This document shows positions 25,862 through 35,519 of a stretch of DNA of 64,000 bases, one piece after another (position 1 is the first letter of the stretch; every line of letters begins with the position of its first letter). The notes beneath the pieces are model-generated. The model ran no database searches. It was not told the DNA's origin and worked only from the letters and a program-made list of their open reading frames with translations. Source of the stretch: Pseudomonas ekonensis (GTDB taxonomy: Bacteria > Pseudomonadota > Gammaproteobacteria > Pseudomonadales > Pseudomonadaceae); assembly GCF_019145435.1 (NCBI RefSeq), contig NZ_JAHSTS010000001.1, forward strand, positions 1,192,001 to 1,256,000, given 5' to 3'. A program made the translations under genes and the position numbers.

Positions 25862-26818
25862 TCAGTGCCGGCCCAGCTCCCGTTGCAGCGCCAGGTCCCA
25901 GGGCGGCACGGGGCTGAAGCGGGTCTTGAGGTACTCCAGCAGCAGGCGGCTGCGTGAACTGGCCTGCTGCGCCAGGCGCAAGGCATAGATCACGGCGGGT
26001 TCCGGTTTGGGCAAACCGTGTTCGCAGAACAGCGGCAGCAACTCGCCGCGCAGCAGGTATTCGCTGGCCAGCCAGGTCGGCAGGTGAGCGATGCCGAGGC
26101 CGGCCAGGGCGCCGCACACCAGCGCCTCGGCGTTGTTGGCGCTCATGCGGATCCGGCCGGGCCGGTGCAGCTGCATTTTCCCCTCATGCTCGAAGCGCCA
26201 GGCGAAGGGCGGGGCGAGGCCGTCCCAGTCCAGACCGTCGTGTTCGCTCAGTTGCGCGGGCTCGCTCGGCATGCCCCGGCGTTTCAGGTAGGCGGGGCTG
26301 GCGCAGGCGATGCGCATCATGCTCGCCAGGGGCGTGGCGACCAGCCGGGTGTCGGCCAGTTGCCCGGCGCGCAGCACCAGATCGACCTTGCCCAGGTTCG
26401 AGCCGTGCATGTCGACGAAGCTGTCGATCAGGTGCAGTTGAACGTCCAGGCCCGGGTACAGCACCAGGAAATCGGCGATCACCGGCGCCAGGTGCCGGCG
26501 GCCGAACGCCGCCGGGGCATCGACCCGGATCAGGCCTTCCGGCGCGCTGCTCAGGGACACTGCCTCGGCCCGGGCCAGGCGCAGTTCGGCGACGATCCGC
26601 CGCGCCCGTTCGGCAAACGCCAGCCCGGCCGGCGTGGCGCGCACGGCGTGGGTGCTGCGGATGAACAATTGGCTGCCCACCGCTGCTTCGAGGCTGTCGA
26701 TGCGTCGCGCCACGGCAGAGGGGGTCAGCGGATGGCGCCGGGACGCCGCCGAAAAACTGCCGCTTTCCAGCACATCGAGAAACAGGCCGAGTTGTTCGGT
26801 CAATTGATTGGGGTTCAT
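25862..26818 (-). CDS. LysR-family transcriptional regulator
   Basis: The 318-residue protein has an N-terminal winged helix (FLDVLESGSFSAASRRHPLTP, then SAVARRIDSLEAAVGSQLF) and a substrate-binding domain from about residue 90. It is divergent from the TauE-like exporter gene, 109 bases away, so it probably controls that gene. ATG 26818 begins the family match. The effector is unknown. Confidence 0.87.
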   Translation of the reverse strand: MNPNQLTEQLGLFLDVLESGSFSAASRRHPLTPSAVARRIDSLEAAVGSQLFIRSTHAVRATPAGLAFAERARRIVAELRLARAEAVSLSSAPEGLIRVDAPAAFGRRHLAPVIADFLVLYPGLDVQLHLIDSFVDMHGSNLGKVDLVLRAGQLADTRLVATPLASMMRIACASPAYLKRRGMPSEPAQLSEHDGLDWDGLAPPFAWRFEHEGKMQLHRPGRIRMSANNAEALVCGALAGLGIAHLPTWLASEYLLRGELLPLFCEHGLPKPEPAVIYALRLAQQASSRSRLLLEYLKTRFSPVPPWDLALQRELGRH

Positions 26819-26927
26819 GGGGGGCGTTGCCTTTGCGAATTTGGCACAGCCATTGTGCGTTGCTGTGCGTTTCCGAGCCAGCACCGACTGCGTAGGATGA
26901 GCCCCATGACGTAAGAGGAGTACTGCT

Positions 26928-27677
26928 GTGATCGAGTTTCTGCTGTACCTGCTGTTTGGCGCCGCCCTGGGCACATTGGGCGGAGTGTTCGGGATCGGCG
27001 GTGGCCTGATCGCCATTCCTTTGCTCGGCGCCTGGTTCGGGCTCGATCAGCAACTGGCCCAAGGCACGGCGCTGGTGATGGTGGTGCCCAACGTGATGCT
27101 GGCGCTGTGGCGCTACCATCAGCGCAACCGCATCGAACTGCATCACGCGTTGCCGCTGGCGGTGATGGGATTTTGCTTTGCCTGGATCGGATCGGTCTGG
27201 GCGGTGCGGATCGACGCGCAGACCATGCGCATCGGCTTTGTGGCGTTCCTGGTGGCGCTGTCGGCCTACAATGTGCTGCGGATGTTCGGCGGCAAAGCGG
27301 CGACGACGTCCGGGATGCGCTATTCATGGCCGTGGTTGGGTGTGCTCGGCGCGGCCTCCGGCACCATGGGCGGCCTGTTCGGCGTCGGCGGGGCGGTGGT
27401 GGCGACCCCCGTGCTGACCAGCCTGTTCGGCACCACCCAGGTGGTCGCCCAGGGCCTGTCGCTGGCGTTGGCGCTGCCGAGCACCGGGGTCACGCTAGTG
27501 ACCTACGCGGCGCACCGGGAAGTGGACTGGATGATCGGCCTGCCGCTGGCGGCGGGCGGGCTGTTGAGCATCAGCTGGGGCGTGCGCATCGCCCACGCGA
27601 TGCCGGAAAAGCTGCTGCGCGGGCTGTTCTGCGGTTTCCTGGTGCTGAGCGCGGTGATGCTCGCCCTTAAAGTTTGA
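26928..27677 (+). CDS. TauE/SafE family membrane exporter
   Basis: The 249-residue protein has about eight TM helices and the two repeated family motifs GTLGGVFGIGGGLIAIPLL and GTMGGLFGVGGAVVATPVL. Members export sulfite, sulfoacetate or related organic anions; the substrate here is unknown. It starts with GTG behind AAGAGGAG. It overlaps the convergent LysR gene by 11 bases at the 3' ends. The divergent LysR upstream is a plausible regulator. Confidence 0.9.
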   Translation: MIEFLLYLLFGAALGTLGGVFGIGGGLIAIPLLGAWFGLDQQLAQGTALVMVVPNVMLALWRYHQRNRIELHHALPLAVMGFCFAWIGSVWAVRIDAQTMRIGFVAFLVALSAYNVLRMFGGKAATTSGMRYSWPWLGVLGAASGTMGGLFGVGGAVVATPVLTSLFGTTQVVAQGLSLALALPSTGVTLVTYAAHREVDWMIGLPLAAGGLLSISWGVRIAHAMPEKLLRGLFCGFLVLSAVMLALKV

Positions 27678-28521
27678 AGCCTTCGACGATGTGCTCGGCC
27701 AGGCACTCGGTGATCGGCGACGGGTGGTTGAGGTTGCGGATCAGCATGATGCTGGCCTCCGGCAGCAGCGGCAGGTCTTCGTCGGCGCCGAGGATGCGCA
27801 TGTCCGGGGTGATCAGGCTTTCCAGCTGTGCGGTGATGGCCAGCCCGGCGCTCACCACCGCCATCAGCGCCGACAGGCTGGTGCTGTTGTAGGCGATGCG
27901 GTATTCGCGGCCCATGGCGTCCAGCGCGTTGCAGGCCCACAGGCGGCAGAAGCAGTCGCTGTTGAACATCGCCAGCGGCAGGGGCGTCTGTTCGTGGGCG
28001 CTGAAGTTCTGCGCCTCGGCCCAGACGAAGCGCTCCTTGCGCAGCAACTGGCCGATCTCGCTGCCCGGCTCGCGGGTGACGATCGACAGGTCCAGGTCGG
28101 TGCGCTGCAGCAGTTGCCTGGTCGATTCGCAATGCACCTCGATCTGGATCAGCGGATAGAACTGGGCGAAGCGCGACAGGATCCCCGGCAGGAAGCGCAT
28201 CACGTAGTCATCCGGGGTGCCGATGCGCACGGTGCCGACCATGTGCGGTTCGCGCAGGGTGTTGAACACTTCGCTGTGCAGCTTGAGGATGCGCCGGGCG
28301 TAGCCCAGCAGCACCTGGCCCTCGGCGGTCAGGCGCACCTGCCGGCCGTCGCGCTCGAACAGCTGGCGCTGCAGCACGTCTTCCTCCAGGCGCTTCATCT
28401 GCATGCTCACCGCCGACTGGGTGCGGTTGACCATTTCGCCGGCGCGGGTGAAGCCGCCCTGATCGGCAATCGCGACGAAGGTGCGCAGGACATCGGTATC
28501 GATACTGGGGTAGGCGGACAT
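27667..28521 (-). CDS. LysR-family regulator resembling LrhA/HexA
   Basis: The 284-residue protein has the winged helix DTDVLRTFVAIADQGGFTR and NRTQSAVSMQMKRLEEDVL. The effector domain ends with GLAITAQLESLITPDMRIL and GADEDLPLLPEASIML, which closely parallels E. coli LrhA. LrhA-like regulators control motility and stationary-phase functions. It is divergent from the DUF1127 gene by 96 bases, an arrangement that suggests that gene is its target. Confidence 0.85.
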   Translation of the reverse strand: MSAYPSIDTDVLRTFVAIADQGGFTRAGEMVNRTQSAVSMQMKRLEEDVLQRQLFERDGRQVRLTAEGQVLLGYARRILKLHSEVFNTLREPHMVGTVRIGTPDDYVMRFLPGILSRFAQFYPLIQIEVHCESTRQLLQRTDLDLSIVTREPGSEIGQLLRKERFVWAEAQNFSAHEQTPLPLAMFNSDCFCRLWACNALDAMGREYRIAYNSTSLSALMAVVSAGLAITAQLESLITPDMRILGADEDLPLLPEASIMLIRNLNHPSPITECLAEHIVEGFKL

Positions 28522-28617
28522 TCATCAATCTCCGAGATGCATGCCATCAGAAACATTCGTTGGATTGATCGTAGACCCGGGGCGAGACTGAAGCCATCCC
28601 TAAAGGAGGGCAACACG

Positions 28618-28833
28618 ATGAAAGGTCAAAGCGAATATGTAAGCGACGAAAAAGTGTCCGGCCATCTCGTTTCCGATCTGCTGCACAAGTTCAGCCGCTG
28701 GTACGAGCTGCACCGCGAGCGCGAGCTGCTCGCCGGCCTGAGCGACGAAGCGCTGAAGGACATCGGCGTCAGCCGTGCCGATGTCGAACACGAAGCGGTG
28801 CGGCCGTTCTGGGACGATCCGATGCACAAATGA
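28618..28833 (+). CDS. DUF1127 (YjiS-like) small protein
   Basis: The 71-residue protein carries the DUF1127 signature ELLAGLSDEALKDIGVSRAD and ends FWDDPMHK. Such small, Arg-rich proteins occur in alpha- and gamma-proteobacteria; some affect phosphate or RNA metabolism and colony behaviour. Function here is unknown. AAAGGAGGG provides a strong ribosome site. It is divergent from the LrhA-like gene. Confidence 0.9.
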   Translation: MKGQSEYVSDEKVSGHLVSDLLHKFSRWYELHRERELLAGLSDEALKDIGVSRADVEHEAVRPFWDDPMHK

Positions 28834-28906
28834 TGACGGGGATTCGGGGGACGCTACACAAACCACTTTCAGGTGAGGTAGGTTGCGAGCAGACAAGGAG
28901 ACGTTC

Positions 28907-30133
28907 ATGCCCGCGACACTGTCCTTTTCCCTCAAACAGGCCCGACGCCTGGCGCTGGCCGCCCAAGGATTCCACGGGCGCCAGCCGCCGGCCGTCAAGG
29001 CGCAGCACCTCAACCGGCTGATCGAACGGCTGGGCCTGCTGCAGATCGATTCCGTCAACGCGGTGGTGCGCTCGCACTACTTGCCGCTGTTTTCCCGCCT
29101 GGGTTCCTATTCCGCCGATTTGCTCGACCAGGCCGCCTGGAGTTCGGGGCGTCGCCGCACGCTGTTCGAGTACTGGGGGCATGAGGCCTCGTTGCTGCCG
29201 CTGTCGATGTACCCGTTGATGGGCTGGCGCATGCAGCGGGCGCGGCGCGGCGAGGATATCTATCAGCAGCTGGCGCGCTTCGGGCGTGAGCAGCAGGACA
29301 CTATCCGTCGGGTGCTGGCCTCGGTGCAAGAGCAGGGCGCCCTGGGGGCGGGCAGCCTGTCGACCCGCCAGGAAAAGGCCGGCCCGTGGTGGGACTGGAG
29401 CGCCGAAAAGCAAGCGCTGGAGTGGCTGTTCGCGGCGGGTGAAGTCACCGTCGCCGGCCGGCGTGGCTTCGAGCGCTTGTACGACTTGCCGGAGCGGGTG
29501 ATTCCGGGCTCGGTGCTGCAGCAGCCGCTGCCCGATGAGGCCGAGGCGCAACGGGGCTTGCTGCTGCACGCCGCCCAGGCACTGGGGGTCGCGACGGAAA
29601 AGGATCTGCGCGACTACTTCCGCCTGAACCCGGCGGACGCCCGGCCGCGTCTGGCGGAACTGGTCGAGGCCGGCCAGTTGCTCTCCTGCGCAGTCGAGGG
29701 CTGGCGGCAAACCGCCTATTGCCTGCCCGAGCCCCGTATTCCGCGCAAGGTCGGCGCCGCTGCACTGCTGTCGCCGTTCGATTCGCTGATCTGGGAACGC
29801 AGCCGCACCGAGCGCCTGTTCGGTTTCCGCTATCGGCTGGAGATCTACACGCCGCAGCACAAGCGGGTCTATGGCTACTACGTGCTGCCGTTCCTGCATG
29901 ACGAGCGGATCGCGGCGCGGGTGGACCTGCGGGCGGAGCGGGCGCTGGGGCAGTTGGCGGTGCATGCGGTGCACGAAGAGGAAAGCGGTCTGGATGAGGC
30001 GGGGATGCAGGCCTTGGCGCTGAACCTGAAGGCGCTGGCGGGTTGGCTGGGGCTTGAGCGGGTGCAGCTCAATTGCCGGCGGGAGAGTGCCGGCAGGTTG
30101 CGGCAGGCACTGTCCGTATTGGATGGCGGTTGA
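28907..30133 (+). CDS. YcaQ-type winged-helix DNA glycosylase (HTH_42)
   Basis: The 408-residue protein matches YcaQ, a glycosylase that unhooks interstrand crosslinks. It is built from winged-helix repeats. The QxD catalytic motif is visible in LLQIDSVNAV, and the HEASLLPLSMYP segment is characteristic. ATG 28907 follows AAGGAG by 6 bases. It stands alone in a short spacer after the DUF1127 gene and converges on the class II DAHP synthase. Confidence 0.85.
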   Translation: MPATLSFSLKQARRLALAAQGFHGRQPPAVKAQHLNRLIERLGLLQIDSVNAVVRSHYLPLFSRLGSYSADLLDQAAWSSGRRRTLFEYWGHEASLLPLSMYPLMGWRMQRARRGEDIYQQLARFGREQQDTIRRVLASVQEQGALGAGSLSTRQEKAGPWWDWSAEKQALEWLFAAGEVTVAGRRGFERLYDLPERVIPGSVLQQPLPDEAEAQRGLLLHAAQALGVATEKDLRDYFRLNPADARPRLAELVEAGQLLSCAVEGWRQTAYCLPEPRIPRKVGAAALLSPFDSLIWERSRTERLFGFRYRLEIYTPQHKRVYGYYVLPFLHDERIAARVDLRAERALGQLAVHAVHEEESGLDEAGMQALALNLKALAGWLGLERVQLNCRRESAGRLRQALSVLDGG

Positions 30134-30174
30134 TCCGACGAAGGGGGCGGCCCGGTCAAAGACGGCCCGAGGCC

Positions 30175-31521
30175 TCAGCGACGCACCTGCTTCAGCGTCT
30201 CGGCGATCAGGAACGCCAGCTCCAGCGATTGATCGGCATTCATCCGCGGATCGCAATGGGTGTGGTAGCGGTCCGACAGTCCGTCCTCGGTGATCGGCCG
30301 CGCGCCGCCGATGCATTCGGTCACGTTCTGCCCGGTCATCTCGATGTGGATGCCGCCGGCATAGCTGCCTTCGGCCTGGTGCACCTGGAAGAACTGCTTC
30401 ACCTCGCCGAGGATCTGCGCGAAGTCGCGGGTCTTGTAGCCGCTGCTGGCCTTGATCGTGTTGCCGTGCATCGGATCGGAGCTCCACAGCACCTGCTTGC
30501 CTTCACGCTGCACGGCGCGGATCAGCGCCGGCAGGTGGTCGCCGACCTTGTTGGCGCCCATGCGGGCGATCAGGTTCAGGCGGCCCGGATCGTTGTCCGG
30601 GTTGAGCACGTCGATCAGGCGGATCAGGTCGTCCGGATCCATGCTCGGGCCGACCTTGACCCCGATCGGGTTGTTCACCCCGCGCAGGAACTCGACGTGG
30701 GCACCGTCGAGCTGACGGGTGCGGTCGCCGATCCACAGCATGTGCGCCGAGCAGTCGTAGTAGTCGTTGGTCAGGCTGTCGCGGCGCACGAAGGCTTCTT
30801 CGTAGTTCAGCAGCAGCGCCTCGTGGGCGGTGAAGAAACTGGTTTCGCGCAGTTGCGGCGAACTGTCCATGCCGCAGGCGCGCATGAAGGCCAGGGTTTC
30901 GTCGATGCGGTCGGCCAGGTGGCTGTACTTTTCGGTCAGCGCCGAGTTGGCGATGAAGTCCAGGTTCCACTTGTGCACCTGGTGCAGGTCGGCGAAACCG
31001 CCCTGGGCGAAGGCGCGCAGCAGGTTGAGGGTCGCGGTGGACTGGTGATAGGACTGCAGCAGGCGCTCGGGGTCCGGCACGCGGCTGGCGGCGTCGAAGC
31101 CGATGCCGTTGACGATGTCGCCGCGGTAGGCCGGCAGGGTCACGCCGTCGAGGGTTTCGTCGTTGGACGAGCGGGGCTTGGCGAACTGGCCGGCCATGCG
31201 CCCGACCTTCACCACCGGGCAGCCGGCGGCGAAGGTCATCACCACCGCCATCTGCAGCAGCACCTTGAAGGTGTCGCGGATCTTCGCAGCCGAGAACTCG
31301 GCGAAGCTTTCGGCGCAGTCGCCGCCCTGGAGCAGGAACGCCCGGCCCTGGGTGACCTCGGCGAACTGGCGGCGCAATTCGCGGGCCTCGCCGGCGAACA
31401 CCAGCGGCGGATAGCTGGCCAGGGTCTGCTCGACCTGGCGCAGGTGCGCGGCGTCGGGGTAGCGGGGTTGTTGCTGGATCGGCAGGGCGCGCCAGCTGTC
31501 AGGGCTCCAGGGTTGGCTCAT
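30175..31521 (-). CDS. 3-deoxy-7-phosphoheptulonate synthase, class II
   Basis: The 448-residue enzyme is the plant-type DAHP synthase, unrelated in sequence to the type I enzyme at 14892. Motifs are [11 protein letters not shown] (metal-ligand Cys), [36 protein letters not shown] and [14 protein letters not shown]. It catalyses the first step of the shikimate pathway and often serves secondary metabolism (phenazines in other pseudomonads) or primary aromatic supply. No phz genes are nearby, so a housekeeping role is likely. ATG 31521 begins [10 protein letters not shown]. Confidence 0.95.
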   Translation of the reverse strand: MSQPWSPDSWRALPIQQQPRYPDAAHLRQVEQTLASYPPLVFAGEARELRRQFAEVTQGRAFLLQGGDCAESFAEFSAAKIRDTFKVLLQMAVVMTFAAGCPVVKVGRMAGQFAKPRSSNDETLDGVTLPAYRGDIVNGIGFDAASRVPDPERLLQSYHQSTATLNLLRAFAQGGFADLHQVHKWNLDFIANSALTEKYSHLADRIDETLAFMRACGMDSSPQLRETSFFTAHEALLLNYEEAFVRRDSLTNDYYDCSAHMLWIGDRTRQLDGAHVEFLRGVNNPIGVKVGPSMDPDDLIRLIDVLNPDNDPGRLNLIARMGANKVGDHLPALIRAVQREGKQVLWSSDPMHGNTIKASSGYKTRDFAQILGEVKQFFQVHQAEGSYAGGIHIEMTGQNVTECIGGARPITEDGLSDRYHTHCDPRMNADQSLELAFLIAETLKQVRR

Positions 31522-31671
31522 CACGGTCTCTAGGGGTCTACGCACGGACGCCCATGGTAGCAGCAATTAGTGCGTGACCTGCTCCTGCCGATTGGCCGAC
31601 AATCGCCGCTTTGCCACGGCGCCGCACGGGTGCCATCGCGTCACCGCGCCCGGTGACCGCCAGGAGATGAA

Positions 31672-32427
31672 ATGACTGAGGAGCGCGTCGAGCGGTTGCT
31701 CGCCGAAGTGCAGGACGAATTTGGCGTGATCCGCGTGCTGGAAGTGGCCGACTACCGCTTTCTGGAGTTCGGCGATGCCATCGAGCAGAGCTGCGTGTTC
31801 ACCGCCGACCCGAGCTGGCTGGAGTACGACTACACCCGGGCGATGCTGATCGGCGCGTTGTGCCACGAACAGCCGGAGAGTGCGCTGTTCCTGGGGCTGG
31901 GCGCGGGCACGCTGACCCAGGCCTGCCTGAAGTTCTTGCCGCTTGAAGACGTCGAGGCCATCGAGCTGCGCCCGGACGTGCCGCGCCTGGCCATCGAATA
32001 CCTGGGGCTGGATGACGATCCGCGCCTGTACATCCGCGTGGGCGATGCCCTGGAACTGTTGCCCACCGCCGAACCGGCGGATCTGATCTTCGTCGACCTG
32101 TACACCGACGTCGGCCCGGGCGCCGGGCACCTGGCCTGGAATTTCCTCGGCGACTGCCAGAAACGCCTCAACCCCGGCGGCTGGCTGGTGATCAACCAGT
32201 GGGCCACCGATGACGGCAAGCCGTTGGGCGCGGCGTTGCTGCGCGGCCTCTACCACCGGCATTACTGGGAGCTGCCGGTGAAGGAGGGCAACGTGATCCT
32301 GATCGTCCCGGCGGACCTTGAGCAGGAACTGAACCTGCCGGCGCTGACCGCACGGGCCGAAGCGCTGTTGCCGAAGCTGGGTTATTCGTTGCAGTCGTTG
32401 ATCAACGCGATTCGTCCGGCGACTTAG
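31672..32427 (+). CDS. Spermidine-synthase-like methyltransferase-fold protein
   Basis: The 251-residue protein has a Rossmann core with ALFLGLGAGTLTQACLKFLP (nucleotide loop) followed by VEAIELRPDVPRLA and ADLIFVDLY. It lacks the N-terminal tetramer domain of true spermidine synthases. It probably transfers a methyl or aminopropyl group, or has lost activity. The gene is monocistronic and convergent to the crotonase gene. Confidence 0.82.
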   Translation: MTEERVERLLAEVQDEFGVIRVLEVADYRFLEFGDAIEQSCVFTADPSWLEYDYTRAMLIGALCHEQPESALFLGLGAGTLTQACLKFLPLEDVEAIELRPDVPRLAIEYLGLDDDPRLYIRVGDALELLPTAEPADLIFVDLYTDVGPGAGHLAWNFLGDCQKRLNPGGWLVINQWATDDGKPLGAALLRGLYHRHYWELPVKEGNVILIVPADLEQELNLPALTARAEALLPKLGYSLQSLINAIRPAT

Positions 32428-32485
32428 CCCTGCGGGATGCCGCGGCCCCCTGCGGGAGCCTGCTGGCGATGACGGATCTACAGGC
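32428..32485. repeat. Degenerate REP-like remnant
   Basis: CCCTGCGGGA occurs twice 20 bases apart, followed by GCCTGCTGGCGATGACGGAT and CTACAGG. It looks like a decayed REP pair after the spermidine-synthase-like gene. Confidence 0.35.
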
Positions 32486-32494
32486 GCCGCACCA

Positions 32495-33286
32495 TCAGAC
32501 CCCTTTGAAGACCCCGGCCCGCCGCTCCACCAAAGACCGCACGCCCTCCCGGGCATCCTCGCTGGCCAGCAGCTTCTTCACCAGCGGCGGCAACCCTTGG
32601 GCCGCCGCCGTCTCGCCATCATAACGGGCCTGGCGCGCCGACATCAGCGTTGCCTGTACCCCCAAAGGCGCCTGTCGGGCAATCCGCTCGGCCAGTTCGA
32701 TGGCCCGGGGCAACAGGTCTTCGCTGGCCATGACCTCCTGCACCAGGCCCAGGCGCAGCGCCTCATGGGCATCGAACTCGTCGCCGGTCAGCAGCCAGCG
32801 CATCGCGTTGCCCCAGCCGGCCACCTGATGAAAGCGCAACGTCGCACCGTCGAACGGAAAGATCCCGCGCTGGACTTCCATCTGCGCGAACCGGGTGTTG
32901 CTGGCGCACAGGTTGATGTCGGCGGCGAGCATCAGCTCGATGCCGATGGTCAGGCAGTAGCCCTGGGCCGCGACGATCACCGGTTTGCTGACCCTGGGGC
33001 CGGCGAACACGCCCCACGGGTCGCAACCGCCGCCGGGCACCTGCCAGCCCTGGGCGAGGGCGGCGCTGGCATTGGCCAGGTCGAGCCCGGCAGTGAAGTG
33101 CTCGCCATGGCCGAACACCACCGCCACCCTGGCGTCTGCGTCGGCCTCGAATTCGCCGTAGGCCAGGCTCAGGTCATTGAGCAGATCCAGGTCGAAGGCA
33201 TTGCGCTTGGCGGCGCGGTCCAGGCCGATCAGGTACACGTGTCCGAGTCGTTCACGGCTGACGCGACCGGCGGCGGGCTGATTCAT
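32495..33286 (-). CDS. Crotonase / enoyl-CoA hydratase family protein
   Basis: The 263-residue enzyme has the CoA-pocket and oxyanion motifs GEHFTAGLDLANAS and QGYCLTIGIELMLAADI, then QMEVQRGIFPFDGATLRF. At the position where classical hydratases carry the second catalytic Glu, an Asp-Gly is seen, so the reaction could differ (hydratase or isomerase). ATG 33286 follows GAGGA. It is divergent from deaD with a long spacer. Confidence 0.87.
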   Translation of the reverse strand: MNQPAAGRVSRERLGHVYLIGLDRAAKRNAFDLDLLNDLSLAYGEFEADADARVAVVFGHGEHFTAGLDLANASAALAQGWQVPGGGCDPWGVFAGPRVSKPVIVAAQGYCLTIGIELMLAADINLCASNTRFAQMEVQRGIFPFDGATLRFHQVAGWGNAMRWLLTGDEFDAHEALRLGLVQEVMASEDLLPRAIELAERIARQAPLGVQATLMSARQARYDGETAAAQGLPPLVKKLLASEDAREGVRSLVERRAGVFKGV

Positions 33287-33709
33287 GGGAATTTCCTCGG
33301 ACGGGAAAGAGAGGGGGGCAGCGACCACGTGCCGCAGGTAGGTGAATCGTTTAAGCGTCATCGCCCGCAGGGCCGGGCCTTTGGAAAAATAGACCTTCGC
33401 CGGATTATCCGCAAAACCCCGTTACATCGCGGTGACAAACCTGTCGGGCCGACAAAAAAAGCTCCACTTTTGGGCAAATTCCGGTATAGTGCGCGCCGGC
33501 CTTTAACAGGGCCTCGTCCAGGTAGCGCATTCCCGAAGTCAGATTCGGGTGCTCGTCCGCATTGCGGGCTCTTCCTGACGACTCTTTTTTCCATCCATTC
33601 GTTTTCGCAAATCCCCGCCGACAAAGCTGCCAGGGCGACTCTTGAGTCTCAACACGGCATGTGCAGCTTTGGAGCATGGGTCTTTGCGGATGCACTTTGA
33701 GGCAGACCC
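33287..33709 (+). other. Long leader and control region of deaD
   Basis: This 423-base gap holds a candidate -10 TATAGT (33485-33490) without a good -35, giving a leader of about 210 bases. In it I see a small hairpin (CCCGAA/TTCGGG, 33532-33549), T-rich tracts and a 13-codon open frame immediately before the gene. Long leaders are known for cold-shock DEAD-box helicases. Confidence 0.4.
33659..33700 (+). other. 13-codon upstream open frame before deaD
   Basis: ATG 33659 to TGA 33698-33700 encodes MCSFGAWVFADAL and stops 9 bases before the deaD ATG. Its stop lies in the deaD ribosome-binding region. Translation is unproven and the ribosome site is weak. Confidence 0.25.
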
Positions 33710-35380
33710 ATGACCCAGGAAATCGGCGGCTTCGCCGCTCTTGAACTTCATCCCAATATTGTCGCTGCAGTAGTCGCCACCGGCTATGAAGAGCCTTCGG
33801 CCATTCAGCAGCAGTCGATCCCGATCATCCTCGCCGGTCACGATATGATTGGCCAGGCGCAAACCGGTACCGGTAAGACCGCTGCCTTTGCCCTGCCTAT
33901 CCTGCACCGCATCGATCCGTCCAAGCGCGAGCCGCAAGCTCTGATCCTGGCCCCAACCCGCGAGTTGGCGCTGCAAGTTGCAACCGCTTTCGAAACCTAC
34001 GCCAAGCAAATGCCGGGCGTGACTGTTGTGGCCGTCTACGGCGGTGCGCCGATGGGCCCGCAACTGAAAGCCATCCGGAACGGCGCACAGATCGTTGTCG
34101 CCACCCCGGGCCGTCTGTGCGACCACCTGCGTCGCGACGAAAAAGTCCTCGCCACCGTGAACCACCTGGTTCTCGACGAAGCGGACGAAATGCTCAAACT
34201 GGGCTTCATGGACGACCTCGAAGTCATCTTCAAGGCCATGCCTGAATCCCGCCAGACCGTACTGTTCTCGGCCACCTTGCCGCAGTCGATCCGTGCGATC
34301 GCCGAGCGTCACCTCAAGGATCCGAAGCACGTCAAGATCCAGAGCAAGACCCAGACCGTCACCGCGATCGAGCAGGCTCACCTGCTGGTTCACGCCGACC
34401 AGAAGACTTCCGCCGTTCTCAGCCTGCTGGAAGTGGAAGACTTCGATGCCCTGATCATGTTCGTGCGCACCAAGCAAGCGACCCTGGACCTGGCCAGCGC
34501 CCTCGACGCCAAAGGCTACAAGGCCGCGGCGCTGAACGGCGACATCGCCCAGAACCAGCGTGAGCGCGTGATCGACTCGCTCAAGGACGGCCGCCTGGAC
34601 ATCGTCGTCGCCACCGACGTCGCCGCCCGTGGCCTGGACGTGCCGCGCATCACCCACGTGTTCAACGTGGACATGCCGTACGATCCGGAATCCTACGTGC
34701 ACCGTATCGGCCGTACCGGCCGTGCCGGTCGCGAAGGTCGTGCGCTGCTGCTGGTGACGCCGCGCGAGCGCCGCATGCTGCAGGTGATCGAGCGTGTGAC
34801 CGGCCAGAAAGTGGCCGAAGTGCGCCTGCCGGACGCCCCGGCGATTCTCGATGCCCGCATCAAGAAGCTGACCAACAGCCTGGCGCCGCTGGTGGCCGAT
34901 GCCGAAGCGACTCATGGCGATCTGCTGGATCGTCTGACCGCCGACATCGGTTGCAGCCCGCGTGCCCTCGCTGCCGCCCTGCTGCGCAAGGCCACCAACG
35001 GTCAGGCGCTGAACCTGGCGGCCATCGAGAAGGAGCGTCCGCTGGTGCCGAACAGCGCACCGCGCGGCGAGCGCCCTGACCGTGGCGAGCGTCCGGACCG
35101 CGGCGACCGCGAGCGTCGTGCGCCGATGCCGCTGGGCGAAGGCCGTGCCCGTTGCCGTACCGCGCTGGGCGCGCGTGACGGTATCGCGGCCAAGAACCTG
35201 CTGGGCGCCATCCTCAACGAAGGTGGCCTGGCGCGTGACGCCATCGGTCGCATCCAGGTGCGTGACAGCTTCAGCCTCGTCGAGCTGCCGGAAGAAGGCC
35301 TGGATCGTCTCCTGGCCAAGCTGAAGGACACTCGCGTTGCAGGCAAGCAGCTGAAACTGCGTCGCTACCGCGAAGATTGA
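33710..35380 (+). CDS. deaD: DEAD-box RNA helicase DeaD/CsdA
   Basis: The 556-residue helicase has the Q motif (FAALELHPNIVAAVVATGYE), motif I AQTGTGKT, Ia PTRELALQ, II VLDEADEM, III SATLPQ, V VATDVAARGLD and VI HRIGRTGRAG. The C-terminal linker has a duplicated GERPDRG, and a DbpA-like RNA-binding domain (about residues 485-555) completes the DeaD layout. It remodels structured RNA, helps ribosome assembly and mRNA decay, and is usually cold-induced. The early part of the gene uses less G/C-rich codons, as in highly expressed genes. Confidence 0.95.
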   Translation: MTQEIGGFAALELHPNIVAAVVATGYEEPSAIQQQSIPIILAGHDMIGQAQTGTGKTAAFALPILHRIDPSKREPQALILAPTRELALQVATAFETYAKQMPGVTVVAVYGGAPMGPQLKAIRNGAQIVVATPGRLCDHLRRDEKVLATVNHLVLDEADEMLKLGFMDDLEVIFKAMPESRQTVLFSATLPQSIRAIAERHLKDPKHVKIQSKTQTVTAIEQAHLLVHADQKTSAVLSLLEVEDFDALIMFVRTKQATLDLASALDAKGYKAAALNGDIAQNQRERVIDSLKDGRLDIVVATDVAARGLDVPRITHVFNVDMPYDPESYVHRIGRTGRAGREGRALLLVTPRERRMLQVIERVTGQKVAEVRLPDAPAILDARIKKLTNSLAPLVADAEATHGDLLDRLTADIGCSPRALAAALLRKATNGQALNLAAIEKERPLVPNSAPRGERPDRGERPDRGDRERRAPMPLGEGRARCRTALGARDGIAAKNLLGAILNEGGLARDAIGRIQVRDSFSLVELPEEGLDRLLAKLKDTRVAGKQLKLRRYRED

Positions 35381-35406
35381 TCGGCCTGCGGGCTGATTGA
35401 TCGCAC

Positions 35407-35439
35407 AAAAAAATCCCCGACCGGTTCGGGGATTTTTTT
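35407..35439. terminator. Terminator after deaD
   Basis: AAAAAAATCCCCGA pairs with TCGGGGATTTTTTT. It is symmetrical and can serve the convergent dioxygenase gene as well. Confidence 0.88.
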
Positions 35440-35469
35440 GCCTGCGGTTCGGGTCTGCGTGCATGCCGA

Positions 35470-35518
35470 ACCGCTGTGGGAGCAAGCCGGTTCGCGAACG
35501 CCGCGACGCGGTCCTGCG
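35470..35518. repeat. REP-like element
   Basis: CCGCTGTGGGAGCAAGCCGG followed by TTCGCGAACG and GCGACGCGG resembles a degenerate REP element. It lies between the deaD terminator and the dioxygenase gene. Confidence 0.45.
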
Positions 35519-35519
35519 G

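Noticed and set aside
33659..33700. Calling the 13-codon frame before deaD a gene
   Set aside because: Too short and its ribosome site is weak; kept only as a possible regulatory element.
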